In this document: positions 8,213 through 14,370 of the stretch, piece by piece
Layout of the letters: every line of letters begins with the position of its first letter
How positions within the stretch are numbered: the first letter of the stretch is position 1
Assembly: GCA_017634255.1 (NCBI GenBank)
Contig: JAGBNT010000044.1
Location: 1 to 17,665 of the forward strand
Source: Lachnospiraceae bacterium
GTDB lineage: Bacteria; Bacillota_A; Clostridia; Lachnospirales; Lachnospiraceae
DNA length: 17,665 nt
Direction of reading: 5' to 3'
Made by a program: the position numbers and the translations under genes
Notes under the pieces: model-generated
Databases searched by the model: none
The model's input: only the letters and a program-made list of their open reading frames with translations
Told to the model about the DNA's origin: nothing

Positions 8213-9805
8213 TTATCCGTCGCCTTCCTCGCTCTCTGAATCGCCTGCCTCCTCACTCTCTGAAGCACGCTCTTCCTGCTCCTCCGACTCTCCCTGCGCG
8301 TTACTTTCATTATTTTCCGCTGCCGATGCAGCATTGACCATTGCCTGCTGGGCCAGCGCCGTGGCACCGCCATCCTGTTTGATCGAGGCCGCGACTCCCA
8401 AAGCGTAATCTATGGACCCAGATGAGATGGCGCTGCTGAGAGCTGCCCTGGTAACATCATTATCCGTTGCAGTTCCGAGCGTCAGCGTCCTGGGAGACGG
8501 TGAGTAGTGACTCGTATTTATCCTCACCCTGTCTGTCTCCTTGCCATCCACATATACTGTCTTCCATAGCTCGGAGGAATAGCCGATATGTGCCGACTGC
8601 ACCTTTGTAAAGCCTGCCGGCTGCGAGGAATCCGTAACGATCTTCTCTCCCTCCGGCTCAGTCTCGGATATATCCACACTCTCAAATTCCAGCTTCCTGT
8701 TGGAGGGTCTGGTCTCAACACCGTAAATATTGAAGGTTATAGTCTTATCTCCCGGAGTGATCCCCTCAATATAAACAGGATATTCCGAATTATTCGTGAA
8801 TTTGAAATCCTTTGAGGTCCCGGAAATAGCCGCGTCCATAGAGTGATCCACATAGTTTACCACCATGGAATGATTATATCTTTCATCGACCTGCAGCTCG
8901 GCTCTCAGCACCGCCTCATAAAGTGTCGTGGAGACCTGGCATATGCCTCCTCCCAGCGACTCGACCACGAGGCCATTCTGATAGGATCCGGCCAGCTTAT
9001 ACCCGTTCTCCTCCGTAAAGGGGCTCACCGTCTCATAGATCGACAGCTGCTCTCCCGGATAGAGCACCCTTCCGTTTACAAGCCTGCAGCCATTCTGTAC
9101 ATTTGCACATCTGTCAGCGCCAGAGGACGTGTATTTTGTCATAAAGGTTCCAAGTCTGTCCTTAATAAGCGAAAGTGTGGCCGGGTCGCCCTTGGGCTTC
9201 ATGACCTCCGTTACCAGCGCGATCTCTCCGCCTTCTCCCTCGTAATCGGTGCTTATAAAATTCTCAATGAGCTTTGCCGAGGCGTCAATATTGATCTTCA
9301 CCCCGTCAGTGCCGCCGATCACCTTAAAGCCATTCTCTCCGCGCTCCAGCGTGGCATTGTCCGCATCGACGTTGTAGACACTGCATCTGTCGTTAAGCAC
9401 CTGTTTTACCATGCTGTCATCCAGGTCCAGCTCTATGTCGAAGACCTTGTTCTTGCGCTTAAGGTCAGTAAGATCCTTATATCTCCTGATAATATTTCCC
9501 TTCGTTCCGAGAGCTGCCGCTTCATCGGCAATGTCTTCATTCGTCCAGGAGAGTCCCAGCTCACCTAAGGTGACGGTCACAAAATTGTCATTTGGGGCTG
9601 CAAGAGTTAAGGCCGAGCTTTTTAAGGAATTTACATAGTCTGAGATCTCAGAGCGGGCTTCATCAGCAGTAAGCCCCGACAGATTGATACTTCCGGCATA
9701 AATGCCTTCCTTTATCCTGCCGTCAGAAACAGCAGCGAATGCGGGAACGATATTAAACACTATAATAAGAACGGCTATAAAAGCCGCCTTGTATAATTTT
9801 TTCAT
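8213..9805 (-). CDS. Secreted VanW-family protein with peptidoglycan-binding and G5-like domains
   Basis: I place the start at the ATG at 9803-9805, giving 530 aa. It has AGAGGA five bases upstream and opens with a clean signal peptide (MKKLYKAAFIAVLIIVF, cleavage near AFA-A at 22-25). An in-frame ATG at 9889 would add 28 residues, but these read into the repetitive element and would bury the signal peptide. The domains in order are PG_binding_4-like repeats (about 40-200, with INLSGLTADEAR) and the VanW domain (about 218-345, with GYKLAGSYQNG and the hallmark GGGICQVSTTLYEAVL at 285-300). A degenerate G5-like beta domain follows (about 375-445), then an Ala-rich stretch and a strongly acidic tail (about 497-530). 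VanW proteins are cell-wall-associated; the biochemical role is unsettled, and association with vancomycin-resistance clusters does not imply resistance. The AIR-synthase-like gene follows after 6 bp. Confidence 0.93.
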   Translation of the reverse strand: MKKLYKAAFIAVLIIVFNIVPAFAAVSDGRIKEGIYAGSINLSGLTADEARSEISDYVNSLKSSALTLAAPNDNFVTVTLGELGLSWTNEDIADEAAALGTKGNIIRRYKDLTDLKRKNKVFDIELDLDDSMVKQVLNDRCSVYNVDADNATLERGENGFKVIGGTDGVKINIDASAKLIENFISTDYEGEGGEIALVTEVMKPKGDPATLSLIKDRLGTFMTKYTSSGADRCANVQNGCRLVNGRVLYPGEQLSIYETVSPFTEENGYKLAGSYQNGLVVESLGGGICQVSTTLYEAVLRAELQVDERYNHSMVVNYVDHSMDAAISGTSKDFKFTNNSEYPVYIEGITPGDKTITFNIYGVETRPSNRKLEFESVDISETEPEGEKIVTDSSQPAGFTKVQSAHIGYSSELWKTVYVDGKETDRVRINTSHYSPSPRTLTLGTATDNDVTRAALSSAISSGSIDYALGVAASIKQDGGATALAQQAMVNAASAAENNESNAQGESEEQEERASESEEAGDSESEEGDG

Positions 9806-9808
9806 ATT

Positions 9809-9814
9809 TCCTCT
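9809..9814 (-). promoter_or_regulatory. Ribosome binding site fixing the vanW-family start
   Basis: On the minus strand this reads AGAGGA, five bases before the ATG at 9805. It is the deciding evidence for that start over the upstream in-frame ATG at 9889, which has no comparable purine run and lies inside the palindromic element. The site lies just outside the 9-bp direct repeat flanking the element, so the insertion left it intact. Confidence 0.8.
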
Positions 9815-9820
9815 TTGTAG

Positions 9821-9829
9821 TGTTATAAT
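9821..9829 (+). repeat. Left copy of 9-bp direct repeat TGTTATAAT (candidate target-site duplication)
   Basis: A perfect match to 10035-10043 in the same orientation. The two copies immediately abut the inverted-repeat ends of the element at 9831-10034 (one G intervenes on the left). A perfect flanking direct repeat outside terminal inverted repeats is the classical footprint of transposition. A 9-bp duplication is within the range made by several transposase families. Confidence 0.65.
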
Positions 9830-9861
9830 GTAACTACTCAGAATAGCCCGAAAACGATGCC

Positions 9862-9880
9862 AGATGCGCTCGGCGCATCT
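9862..9880. repeat. Hairpin 1: 8-bp perfect stem, TCG loop
   Basis: AGATGCGC (9862-9869) pairs perfectly with GCGCATCT (9873-9880) around the three-base loop TCG. A flanking GATGCC (9856-9861) and GGCATT (9885-9890) could extend it as an outer stem, with one wobble pair and a small internal loop. Confidence 0.8.
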
Positions 9881-9890
9881 AAACGGCATT

Positions 9891-9915
9891 CAAAACATGC
9901 CACTGGCATGTTTTG
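9891..9915. repeat. Hairpin 2: 11-bp perfect stem, ACT loop
   Basis: CAAAACATGCC (9891-9901) pairs perfectly with GGCATGTTTTG (9905-9915) around ACT. The A and T tracts at the base make it faintly terminator-like on both strands, but only four Ts follow the GC core, so terminator activity is uncertain. Confidence 0.85.
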
Positions 9916-9955
9916 CACTCGCTGCTGAGGGCGTACAAAAGAGTAAACTTAGCAG

Positions 9956-9997
9956 GAAGCCCGCTCATTTGCGAAGCAAATCTTAATTGCGGGCTTC
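9956..9997. repeat. Hairpin 3: two-tier stem-loop
   Basis: The outer arms GAAGCCCGC (9956-9964) and GCGGGCTTC (9989-9997) are perfectly complementary (9 bp). Inside them ATTTGC (9967-9972) and GCAAAT (9976-9981) form a second perfect 6-bp stem around GAA. An asymmetric internal loop of 2 and 7 bases separates the tiers. No T-run follows on either strand, so it is not a canonical terminator. Confidence 0.85.
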
Positions 9998-9999
9998 AG

Positions 10000-10034
10000 T
10001 AACTGTTCTGAACCCAGAGGGTTCTGAACAGTTA
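10000..10034. repeat. Hairpin 4 / right terminus: 16-bp arms with one mismatch
   Basis: TAACTGTTCTGAACCC (10000-10015) and GGGTTCTGAACAGTTA (10019-10034) are inverted copies around AGA. The only mispairing is the central T-T opposition (10009 versus 10025). Each arm contains the smaller palindrome GTTC-T-GAAC. The first arm is also a direct repeat of the element's left end (9831-9849), so the right end carries one direct and one inverted copy of the terminal sequence. Confidence 0.85.
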
Positions 10035-10043
10035 TGTTATAAT
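10035..10043 (+). promoter_or_regulatory. Right copy of the 9-bp repeat; candidate extended -10 promoter
   Basis: TGTTATAAT matches the extended -10 consensus TGnTATAAT exactly. It points toward the plus-strand gene starting at 10215, which has no other convincing promoter in its 54-bp upstream gap. No -35 hexamer lies at the right spacing (10015-10020 is CAGAGG), so this would rely on the extended -10 alone. The predicted leader of about 165 nt would run antisense to the 34-aa peptide gene. This is inference from a motif that also occurs as the left repeat copy. Confidence 0.35.
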
Positions 10044-10055
10044 AGCGTTGGTGTA

Positions 10056-10160
10056 TTAATTTATGGGGATGAAGCAGATCACCATAGCGATAATAAGGAG
10101 CGCGATTATCGCTCCCGATATGATCTTCCTGTTTCTTCCCGTGAAAAATTTAAAAAACAT
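10056..10160 (-). CDS. Small single-pass membrane peptide, 34 aa
   Basis: The frame runs from ATG (10158-10160) to TAA (10056-10058). The product has a basic amphipathic N-terminus, MFFKFFTGRNRK, followed by one hydrophobic helix (about residues 13-31, IISGAIIALLIIAMV and onward) and ends PIN. An AAGGGA sits 6-7 bases upstream of the ATG. The positive-inside pattern, helix length and ribosome binding site are what a genuine small membrane protein would show. The gene is upstream of vanW on the same strand and was probably adjacent to it before the palindromic element inserted. I do not recognise a named family; similar short Phe/Lys-start single-helix proteins do occur in Clostridia. It could also be the decayed end of a larger gene, but there is no coding remnant upstream. 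Function unknown. Confidence 0.6.
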   Translation of the reverse strand: MFFKFFTGRNRKIISGAIIALLIIAMVICFIPIN

Positions 10161-10214
10161 GATTATTCCCTTAAGATTCTTAGTTTATGTCCAATCTGTA
10201 AGAGGTTATTATAA

Positions 10215-10856
10215 ATGAAATTCCCCATTTTTACAAGTATCATACTACTTGTAATAATCTTCCAGATAAATCTCCGGAGGATCAATAAAAAAGAGGCTCA
10301 GCAGGAAAAGGAATATTGGGAGCGGGAGCGCGCTGCCTTCATTGCCCCCCGCAAGGACATCTCCGGCCTGGACTACATTAAGATGCCCACAGAGCTTCCC
10401 CTTGATTTCCCCATAGAAGACAAGAAAGCGGAAGAGCTTCGGACCAGGCTTATAAACCTTTCAAAGCAAAAAATAATCAACCTCTACGGCATGTCCAATA
10501 CGGATATCAGGCTGACTTACGGTGCACTGAATTTTGAAACGCTCTCAATGGCCGACACCCGCTACCTGATCTTCATACGTACCCTCAGTGAGCTTGCCGG
10601 GGTTTACTACGATCAGGGCTTTATCGATGAGGCCCGCGTCATTCTTGAATACGCCATAGACATAGACAGCGATGTACGAAACACTTACGTACTTTTGACA
10701 AAAATATATAAGGCGGCAGGAGAAAACGAAAAAGTGGCAGGGTTAAAGGAAAAGGCGGAGAATATCAAAACTCTGTCAAGGGACGGAGTGGTTGCCGCGC
10801 TAAATGAAATAGAGCTGGATGAGCTGCTGGATGAGGGCGAGCCCGTCTCCCTTTAG
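10215..10856 (+). CDS. Membrane-anchored TPR-like hypothetical protein
   Basis: The 213-aa protein starts with a hydrophobic helix (about residues 4-19, PIFTSIILLVIIFQI) that looks like an uncleaved signal anchor. A charged Lys/Glu/Arg-rich segment (20-45) follows. A globular helical part contains one or two TPR-like repeats (about 115-187, with LSELAGVYYDQGFIDEARVILEYAIDID and the next repeat YVLLTKIYKAAGENEKV). The C-terminal end is acidic (ELDELLDEGEPVSL). It is probably a membrane-tethered scaffold for protein contacts; I do not recognise a specific family. It reads opposite to the large minus-strand run, and nth follows after 18 bp, so they are likely co-transcribed. AGAGG about nine bases upstream of the ATG is the presumed ribosome binding site. 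Confidence 0.82.
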   Translation: MKFPIFTSIILLVIIFQINLRRINKKEAQQEKEYWERERAAFIAPRKDISGLDYIKMPTELPLDFPIEDKKAEELRTRLINLSKQKIINLYGMSNTDIRLTYGALNFETLSMADTRYLIFIRTLSELAGVYYDQGFIDEARVILEYAIDIDSDVRNTYVLLTKIYKAAGENEKVAGLKEKAENIKTLSRDGVVAALNEIELDELLDEGEPVSL

Positions 10857-10874
10857 CCGACAGGAGAAAAGCAC

Positions 10875-11501
10875 ATGACAAAACACGTAAAAGAAATACT
10901 TGAGCTTACAGATGCCCACTACGGCACCGATATACACTGCTTCCTTCACTACGGCAAGCCCTATGAGCTGCTCTTTTCCACCATAATGAGCGCGCAGTGT
11001 ACTGACGCGCGCGTCAACGAGGTCACGAAGGAGCTCTACGTCAAATATCCCACCCTGGAGGACTTTGCAAACGCCGATCTCAAGGAGCTGGAAAACGATA
11101 TTCATCCGGTGGGCTTCTTTCACATGAAGGCCACGCATATAAAGGACTGCGCCAGAGTCCTCATAGAGCGTTTCGGTGGCGAGGTCCCCTGTGATATAGA
11201 CGACCTGACATCCCTGCCGGGAGTGGGCAGAAAGACCGCCAATGTCATCCGGACACACGTATTCAAGGAGCCTTCTATCGTTGTCGACACACACGTTAAA
11301 CGTATCTCAAACAAATTAGGGCTTACCAAAGAGACTGATCCGGTGAAGATAGAATTCGATCTCATGAAAAAGATTCCAAAAGATCACTGGTCATTGATAA
11401 ACCTGCATTTCATAACACTGGGGCGTGAGCTCTGTATCGCCCGCCGCCCCAAATGTGATGTATGCTTCATGAGAGAGGTCTGTCCGTCAGCCGGAAAATG
11501 A
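10875..11501 (+). CDS. nth: Endonuclease III (DNA glycosylase/AP lyase)
   Basis: This 208-aa base-excision repair enzyme removes oxidised pyrimidines and cleaves the abasic site. The helix-hairpin-helix DLTSLPGVGRKTANVI carries the catalytic Lys120, and the catalytic Asp138 lies in VVDTHVKR. The [4Fe-4S] cluster ligands are Cys187, Cys194, Cys197 and Cys203, with the canonical C-x6-C-x2-C-x5-C spacing. The length is normal for the family. A strong AGGAGA precedes the ATG by about seven bases. The gene ends 18 bp before the oppositely oriented PEGA gene, and I see no hairpin terminator in that gap. Confidence 0.97.
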   Translation: MTKHVKEILELTDAHYGTDIHCFLHYGKPYELLFSTIMSAQCTDARVNEVTKELYVKYPTLEDFANADLKELENDIHPVGFFHMKATHIKDCARVLIERFGGEVPCDIDDLTSLPGVGRKTANVIRTHVFKEPSIVVDTHVKRISNKLGLTKETDPVKIEFDLMKKIPKDHWSLINLHFITLGRELCIARRPKCDVCFMREVCPSAGK

Positions 11502-11519
11502 ACATCGACACCCTAAGGC

Positions 11520-13049
11520 TCAATCCTCCTCGTCCTCGTCGTCATCTCCCTCTATCTTTTGCAGAGCATTGAAGGAATATGTCTCATTCTCAACACCTGT
11601 AAGATTGAGTGTATAGGTCTTGGCCTTATATCCGTCCTTTCTCAGCACCACCACATGCGTTCCCGCTGTCTTGGTAAAGCTGATTGGAACGATCCCCTTA
11701 TATGCTCCGTCGAAATAGACCTCTGTCCCTTCGGGAGAATCGATGATAAGCTGATTGGACGTAGAGCCTGTGGTCGTCGTATATGTCGAGGTATCGGTCG
11801 TATTGTCTGTTGTAGTGTCAGTCGTCTTTTCAGTCGTTTTTCCTGCGCTGTCTGTTTTTCCGCCCGAGGCTCCCGAATTCCCGCTGGAGGTGCCCGCATC
11901 GGTCTTCTTAAACGTATCCGAGGGAATGGTGGACGGATTGCCGGAAACAGCCTGCTTCTTCTCTGTCGTATCCTCAGCCGCATTTTCTGACGCAGCTGTC
12001 TCCTCCAGAACCACGTCGAGATTGGCCATCTCCTGGGCTACTCTGATCTTATTCTTGATCGTTCTGTATCCGGTAGCGGAGATCACCAGACTGTGTATCC
12101 CGTATTCCAGCTCCACAGGCCTCATGGCCGAGACCTCTTTCCCGTCGATCTTTACCGTCACGTGTGCCTCGGGAGGATCGAAGGTAAAGCTGACCTTGCC
12201 GTACTTTATCAGGTCTCCCTTAAACTCCGCGAGATTTACAAACGTCTCCTCGCTCCTTCTTACGCTGAGGTTCTGCTTTGCGGTGCTGTTATTATATATA
12301 ACGCGCATCTCGTACCGGCCTTCCGGAATCTCCATCAGCATATCGTCCTCGATGGGGCTGATCTTTTTCCCTATCTCTACTATGCCGCCCTGAAAATGTT
12401 CCCCTCCAGTGAGCCGCACATAGCCAATTCCGCTCTCCACCGTGATCGCATACAGGTCGTGGTCGATTCCGCTTATCTTAAGGGTATCCCCCTGCATTAT
12501 ATCCTCAAGGGAGATAAGCTCCGAATTCTTGATCACTACAGTATTCGCACCTATCCTGTAGTTGACATCAGCCGTCGAAAATATACCTTTATTTATACTG
12601 AAGTTATAATCGCTGACTCCGCTGTACGTAAAGCAATCCACGAGCTTTACGCTGTTTACGTTCCCGGAATGGAGAGAGGCCGTAATATCCGCTATGTCGC
12701 CGGCCTCGATCTGCTCCTCTACCATTGCATTACCGGTTTTCCCGGTATATACAGTTTCATCGGTGAGCTTCAGCTCGTATTTCTTTCCGGTATCCACATG
12801 GGAAAACTTTATATTGCCGGTACTTTCATCTATGCCGATTATTACCGTCCTCACCGTACCCTGAAGACTGTCCTCGTCAGGCAGTATATCCTCGCTTACT
12901 GTGTCTTCTGACACTGTCTGTGCCTTGGCCTTGCCGAAGGAACACCCTGCCAAACACACTACCGTCATTGCAGCAACGAGTACTGCTGCTATTATTCTAT
13001 TAAATTCAACTCTTTTATTTTTTCCTTTAATGCCTGTTTTGTGTTGCAT
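11520..13049 (-). CDS. PEGA-domain surface lipoprotein
   Basis: The 509-aa protein begins with a long basic N-region, a hydrophobic core and the lipobox LAGC (Cys36), so it is predicted to be a lipid-anchored surface protein. After an acidic stretch there are beta-rich domains (about 62-215). A PEGA-like module (about 222-280, possibly degenerate) and a clearer PEGA domain (about 285-348, with VKIDGKEVSA and GYRTIKNKI) follow. Next are a Thr/Ser/Gly-rich linker (about 350-431), a second PEGA domain (about 432-485, with SPEGTEVYFDGAYKG and KDGYKAKTY) and an acidic tail (GDDDEDEED). PEGA domains are common in surface proteins of unclear function. The start at 13047-13049 lies inside the upstream cca gene (58-bp overlap) but has TGGAGG seven bases before it. 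No later ATG leaves a usable signal peptide, because the next one begins only eight residues before the lipobox Cys. Confidence 0.9.
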   Translation of the reverse strand: MQHKTGIKGKNKRVEFNRIIAAVLVAAMTVVCLAGCSFGKAKAQTVSEDTVSEDILPDEDSLQGTVRTVIIGIDESTGNIKFSHVDTGKKYELKLTDETVYTGKTGNAMVEEQIEAGDIADITASLHSGNVNSVKLVDCFTYSGVSDYNFSINKGIFSTADVNYRIGANTVVIKNSELISLEDIMQGDTLKISGIDHDLYAITVESGIGYVRLTGGEHFQGGIVEIGKKISPIEDDMLMEIPEGRYEMRVIYNNSTAKQNLSVRRSEETFVNLAEFKGDLIKYGKVSFTFDPPEAHVTVKIDGKEVSAMRPVELEYGIHSLVISATGYRTIKNKIRVAQEMANLDVVLEETAASENAAEDTTEKKQAVSGNPSTIPSDTFKKTDAGTSSGNSGASGGKTDSAGKTTEKTTDTTTDNTTDTSTYTTTTGSTSNQLIIDSPEGTEVYFDGAYKGIVPISFTKTAGTHVVVLRKDGYKAKTYTLNLTGVENETYSFNALQKIEGDDDEDEED

Positions 13050-14353
13050 GAAGGATCCTCCAGCACCTGCTCCAAAAGCTTCCTGAGTATTTCTCCCATC
13101 AGCGGCCCCGGCGCGACTCCCAGCTCCTTAAGGTCATTGCCCTTTATGGCAAGGTCACCTACAGTTATGGGATCCCCCGCCTCGGTAACCTGCTCATATA
13201 CCTTATGCAGCCGGGCAAGTCTGTCCAGCTTTTCCTGCCTCTGGTAATCGCTCTGTCCCATTATATCCGCTTTCTGGACACAAAAAAGCAGTCTGAATAT
13301 ATCCGCGCCCATTTTATTCATCGCGCGGCGTACCGAAGCCGATTCCGGTTCCGGCTTTATGTCGTGATATAGCACCAGGGCGCTCACTGTCTTAAGCGTT
13401 TCGTTGTCGTACTTAAGACGTTTTAATATGCTCCGGCTAATTTCTTCGCTTACCCTGGAATGGCCGTGAAAGTGATCCACTCCATCGGCATCGGTGGTCT
13501 TACACTTGCATTTTCCCAGGTCGTGAAGTAAAAGCGCCAGCCTTATATATTCAAACTCTTTATCGTTAAGAGCCTCTGTCTTTGTAAAGCTTCTCATTGC
13601 CTCAAGGCTGTGCTCTCCCACATTGAACCTGTGGTGTATGTTATTCTGGGGACACTCCATGGCCGTATCGAATTCCGGCATAAAATACCTGGTTATACCT
13701 GCCCGGTACATATCCCCGAGAAGCTCCGGGTGCGAGGATACTGCCAGCTTGGTAAGCTCTATCCTTATCCTCTCCGCCGAAACCTTATTTAAATTCTCCG
13801 CCAGCTTTTCCGCAGCTGCTCTCGTATCCCTGTCTATTTCGAAGCCAAGCTGGGCAGCAAAGCGGAAAGCCCGCATTATCCTGAGCGCATCCTCGTTAAA
13901 GCGCTCCTCGGCTTTTCCCACGGCGCGGATGATCTTACCCTCGAGATCGGCCACTCCTCCAAAGATGTCTACAAGCCCGTCTCCTTCATTATATGCCATG
14001 GCATTTATAGTGAAATCCCGCCGCTTTAAGTCCTCCTCAAGGTTGGAGGCAAAGGTAACGCTGTCGGGGTGTCTCCCGTCGGAATAGTTCCCATCTATCC
14101 TGTAGGTCGTGACCTCGTACCCCTTCATTTTAAACATGACCGTCACTGTTCCGTGCTGTATTCCCGTATCCACAGTACGCTTGAACAGCCGTTTCACATC
14201 CTGCGGCAGGGCGGATGTAGTTATATCCCAATCCGCCGGAGCTCTTCCCAGTATAGAATCACGGACGCAGCCTCCGACGGCATAAGCCTCGTAACCTGCG
14301 TCCGTTAAAGTCTTTATTATCCGGCTGACATCCTTAGGCAAAGTAATTGTCAT
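12992..14353 (-). CDS. cca: CCA tRNA nucleotidyltransferase / poly(A) polymerase family, with HD domain
   Basis: The 453-aa class II nucleotidyltransferase builds or repairs the tRNA 3' CCA end. Motif A is AVGGCVRDSILG (GGxVRD at 27-32) with the metal-binding DWD (41-43). Motif B is RRDFTINAMAYN (111-122), and motifs C/D follow in EDALRIMRAFRFAAQLGF (154-171) and ERIRIEL. An HD-type domain follows with LLLHDLGK (His277/Asp278) and a later LYHD, then a C-terminal tail. Whether it adds both C and A, or only one of them as in split-function species, cannot be decided from the sequence. It lies 17 bp after ackA, and its last 58 bp overlap the PEGA lipoprotein gene in another frame. Confidence 0.92.
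   Translation of the reverse strand: MTITLPKDVSRIIKTLTDAGYEAYAVGGCVRDSILGRAPADWDITTSALPQDVKRLFKRTVDTGIQHGTVTVMFKMKGYEVTTYRIDGNYSDGRHPDSVTFASNLEEDLKRRDFTINAMAYNEGDGLVDIFGGVADLEGKIIRAVGKAEERFNEDALRIMRAFRFAAQLGFEIDRDTRAAAEKLAENLNKVSAERIRIELTKLAVSSHPELLGDMYRAGITRYFMPEFDTAMECPQNNIHHRFNVGEHSLEAMRSFTKTEALNDKEFEYIRLALLLHDLGKCKCKTTDADGVDHFHGHSRVSEEISRSILKRLKYDNETLKTVSALVLYHDIKPEPESASVRRAMNKMGADIFRLLFCVQKADIMGQSDYQRQEKLDRLARLHKVYEQVTEAGDPITVGDLAIKGNDLKELGVAPGPLMGEILRKLLEQVLEDPSCNTKQALKEKIKELNLIE
13057..13062 (-). promoter_or_regulatory. Internal ribosome binding site for the overlapping PEGA gene
   Basis: The minus strand reads TGGAGG, seven bases before the ATG at 13049. It is located wholly within the cca coding sequence. 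It supports translation of the PEGA lipoprotein from within cca and therefore the 58-bp gene overlap, rather than a later start. Confidence 0.7.
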
Positions 14354-14370
14354 TCCCTGGACTCCGGATA

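Larger units (their letters stand above)
9831..10034. mobile_element. 204-bp palindromic MITE/REP-like element, non-coding
   Basis: The left end reads TAACTACTCAGAATAGCCC. The reverse complement of the right end reads TAACTGTTCAGAACCC, giving imperfect terminal inverted repeats of about 16-19 bp (11 of the first 13 bases identical). The interior is a string of discrete palindromes (9862-9880, 9891-9915, 9956-9997, 10000-10034) with little between them, and I see no credible coding capacity. It is bounded by a perfect 9-bp direct repeat. It occupies nearly the whole gap between a 34-aa peptide gene and the VanW ribosome binding site. Removing the element and one repeat copy would leave an ordinary gap of about 36 bp between stop and start. 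I infer a non-autonomous insertion mobilised in trans or a member of a dispersed intergenic repeat family. Copy number elsewhere in the genome cannot be judged here. Confidence 0.7.

Noticed and set aside
7653..8408. Plus-strand open frame of 251 codons across the AIR-synthase-like and VanW genes
   Set aside because: It spans two well-supported opposite genes and their junction, and its Ser/Pro/Thr-rich translation shows no domain.
8843..9568. Plus-strand open frame of 241 codons opposite the VanW gene
   Set aside because: Antisense to the VanW and peptidoglycan-binding domains; no family resemblance or start signal.
9891..9997. Intrinsic terminators at hairpins 2 and 3
   Set aside because: Hairpin 3 has no following T-run on either strand and hairpin 2 has only four Ts, which belong to the stem; both fit the palindromic element better.
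10000..10034. LexA/SOS box suggested by GTTC and GAAC half sites
   Set aside because: Gram-positive LexA sites have GAAC-n4-GTTC; here the halves are GTTC-n1-GAAC or GAAC-n7-GTTC, and the sequence is better explained as the terminal repeat of the insertion.
9987..10214. Plus-strand 75-codon frame through the element end and the small peptide gene
   Set aside because: It begins inside a hairpin arm of the repetitive element and runs antisense to the better-supported membrane peptide; no ribosome binding site.
11502..11519. Shared bidirectional terminator between nth and the PEGA gene
   Set aside because: The 18-bp gap has no inverted repeat and no T-run.
12093..12911. Plus-strand open frame of 272 codons opposite the PEGA gene
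   Set aside because: It is antisense to a clear lipoprotein with signal peptide and PEGA domains, has no recognisable domains and no credible ribosome binding site; long antisense frames are expected here from the codon bias.
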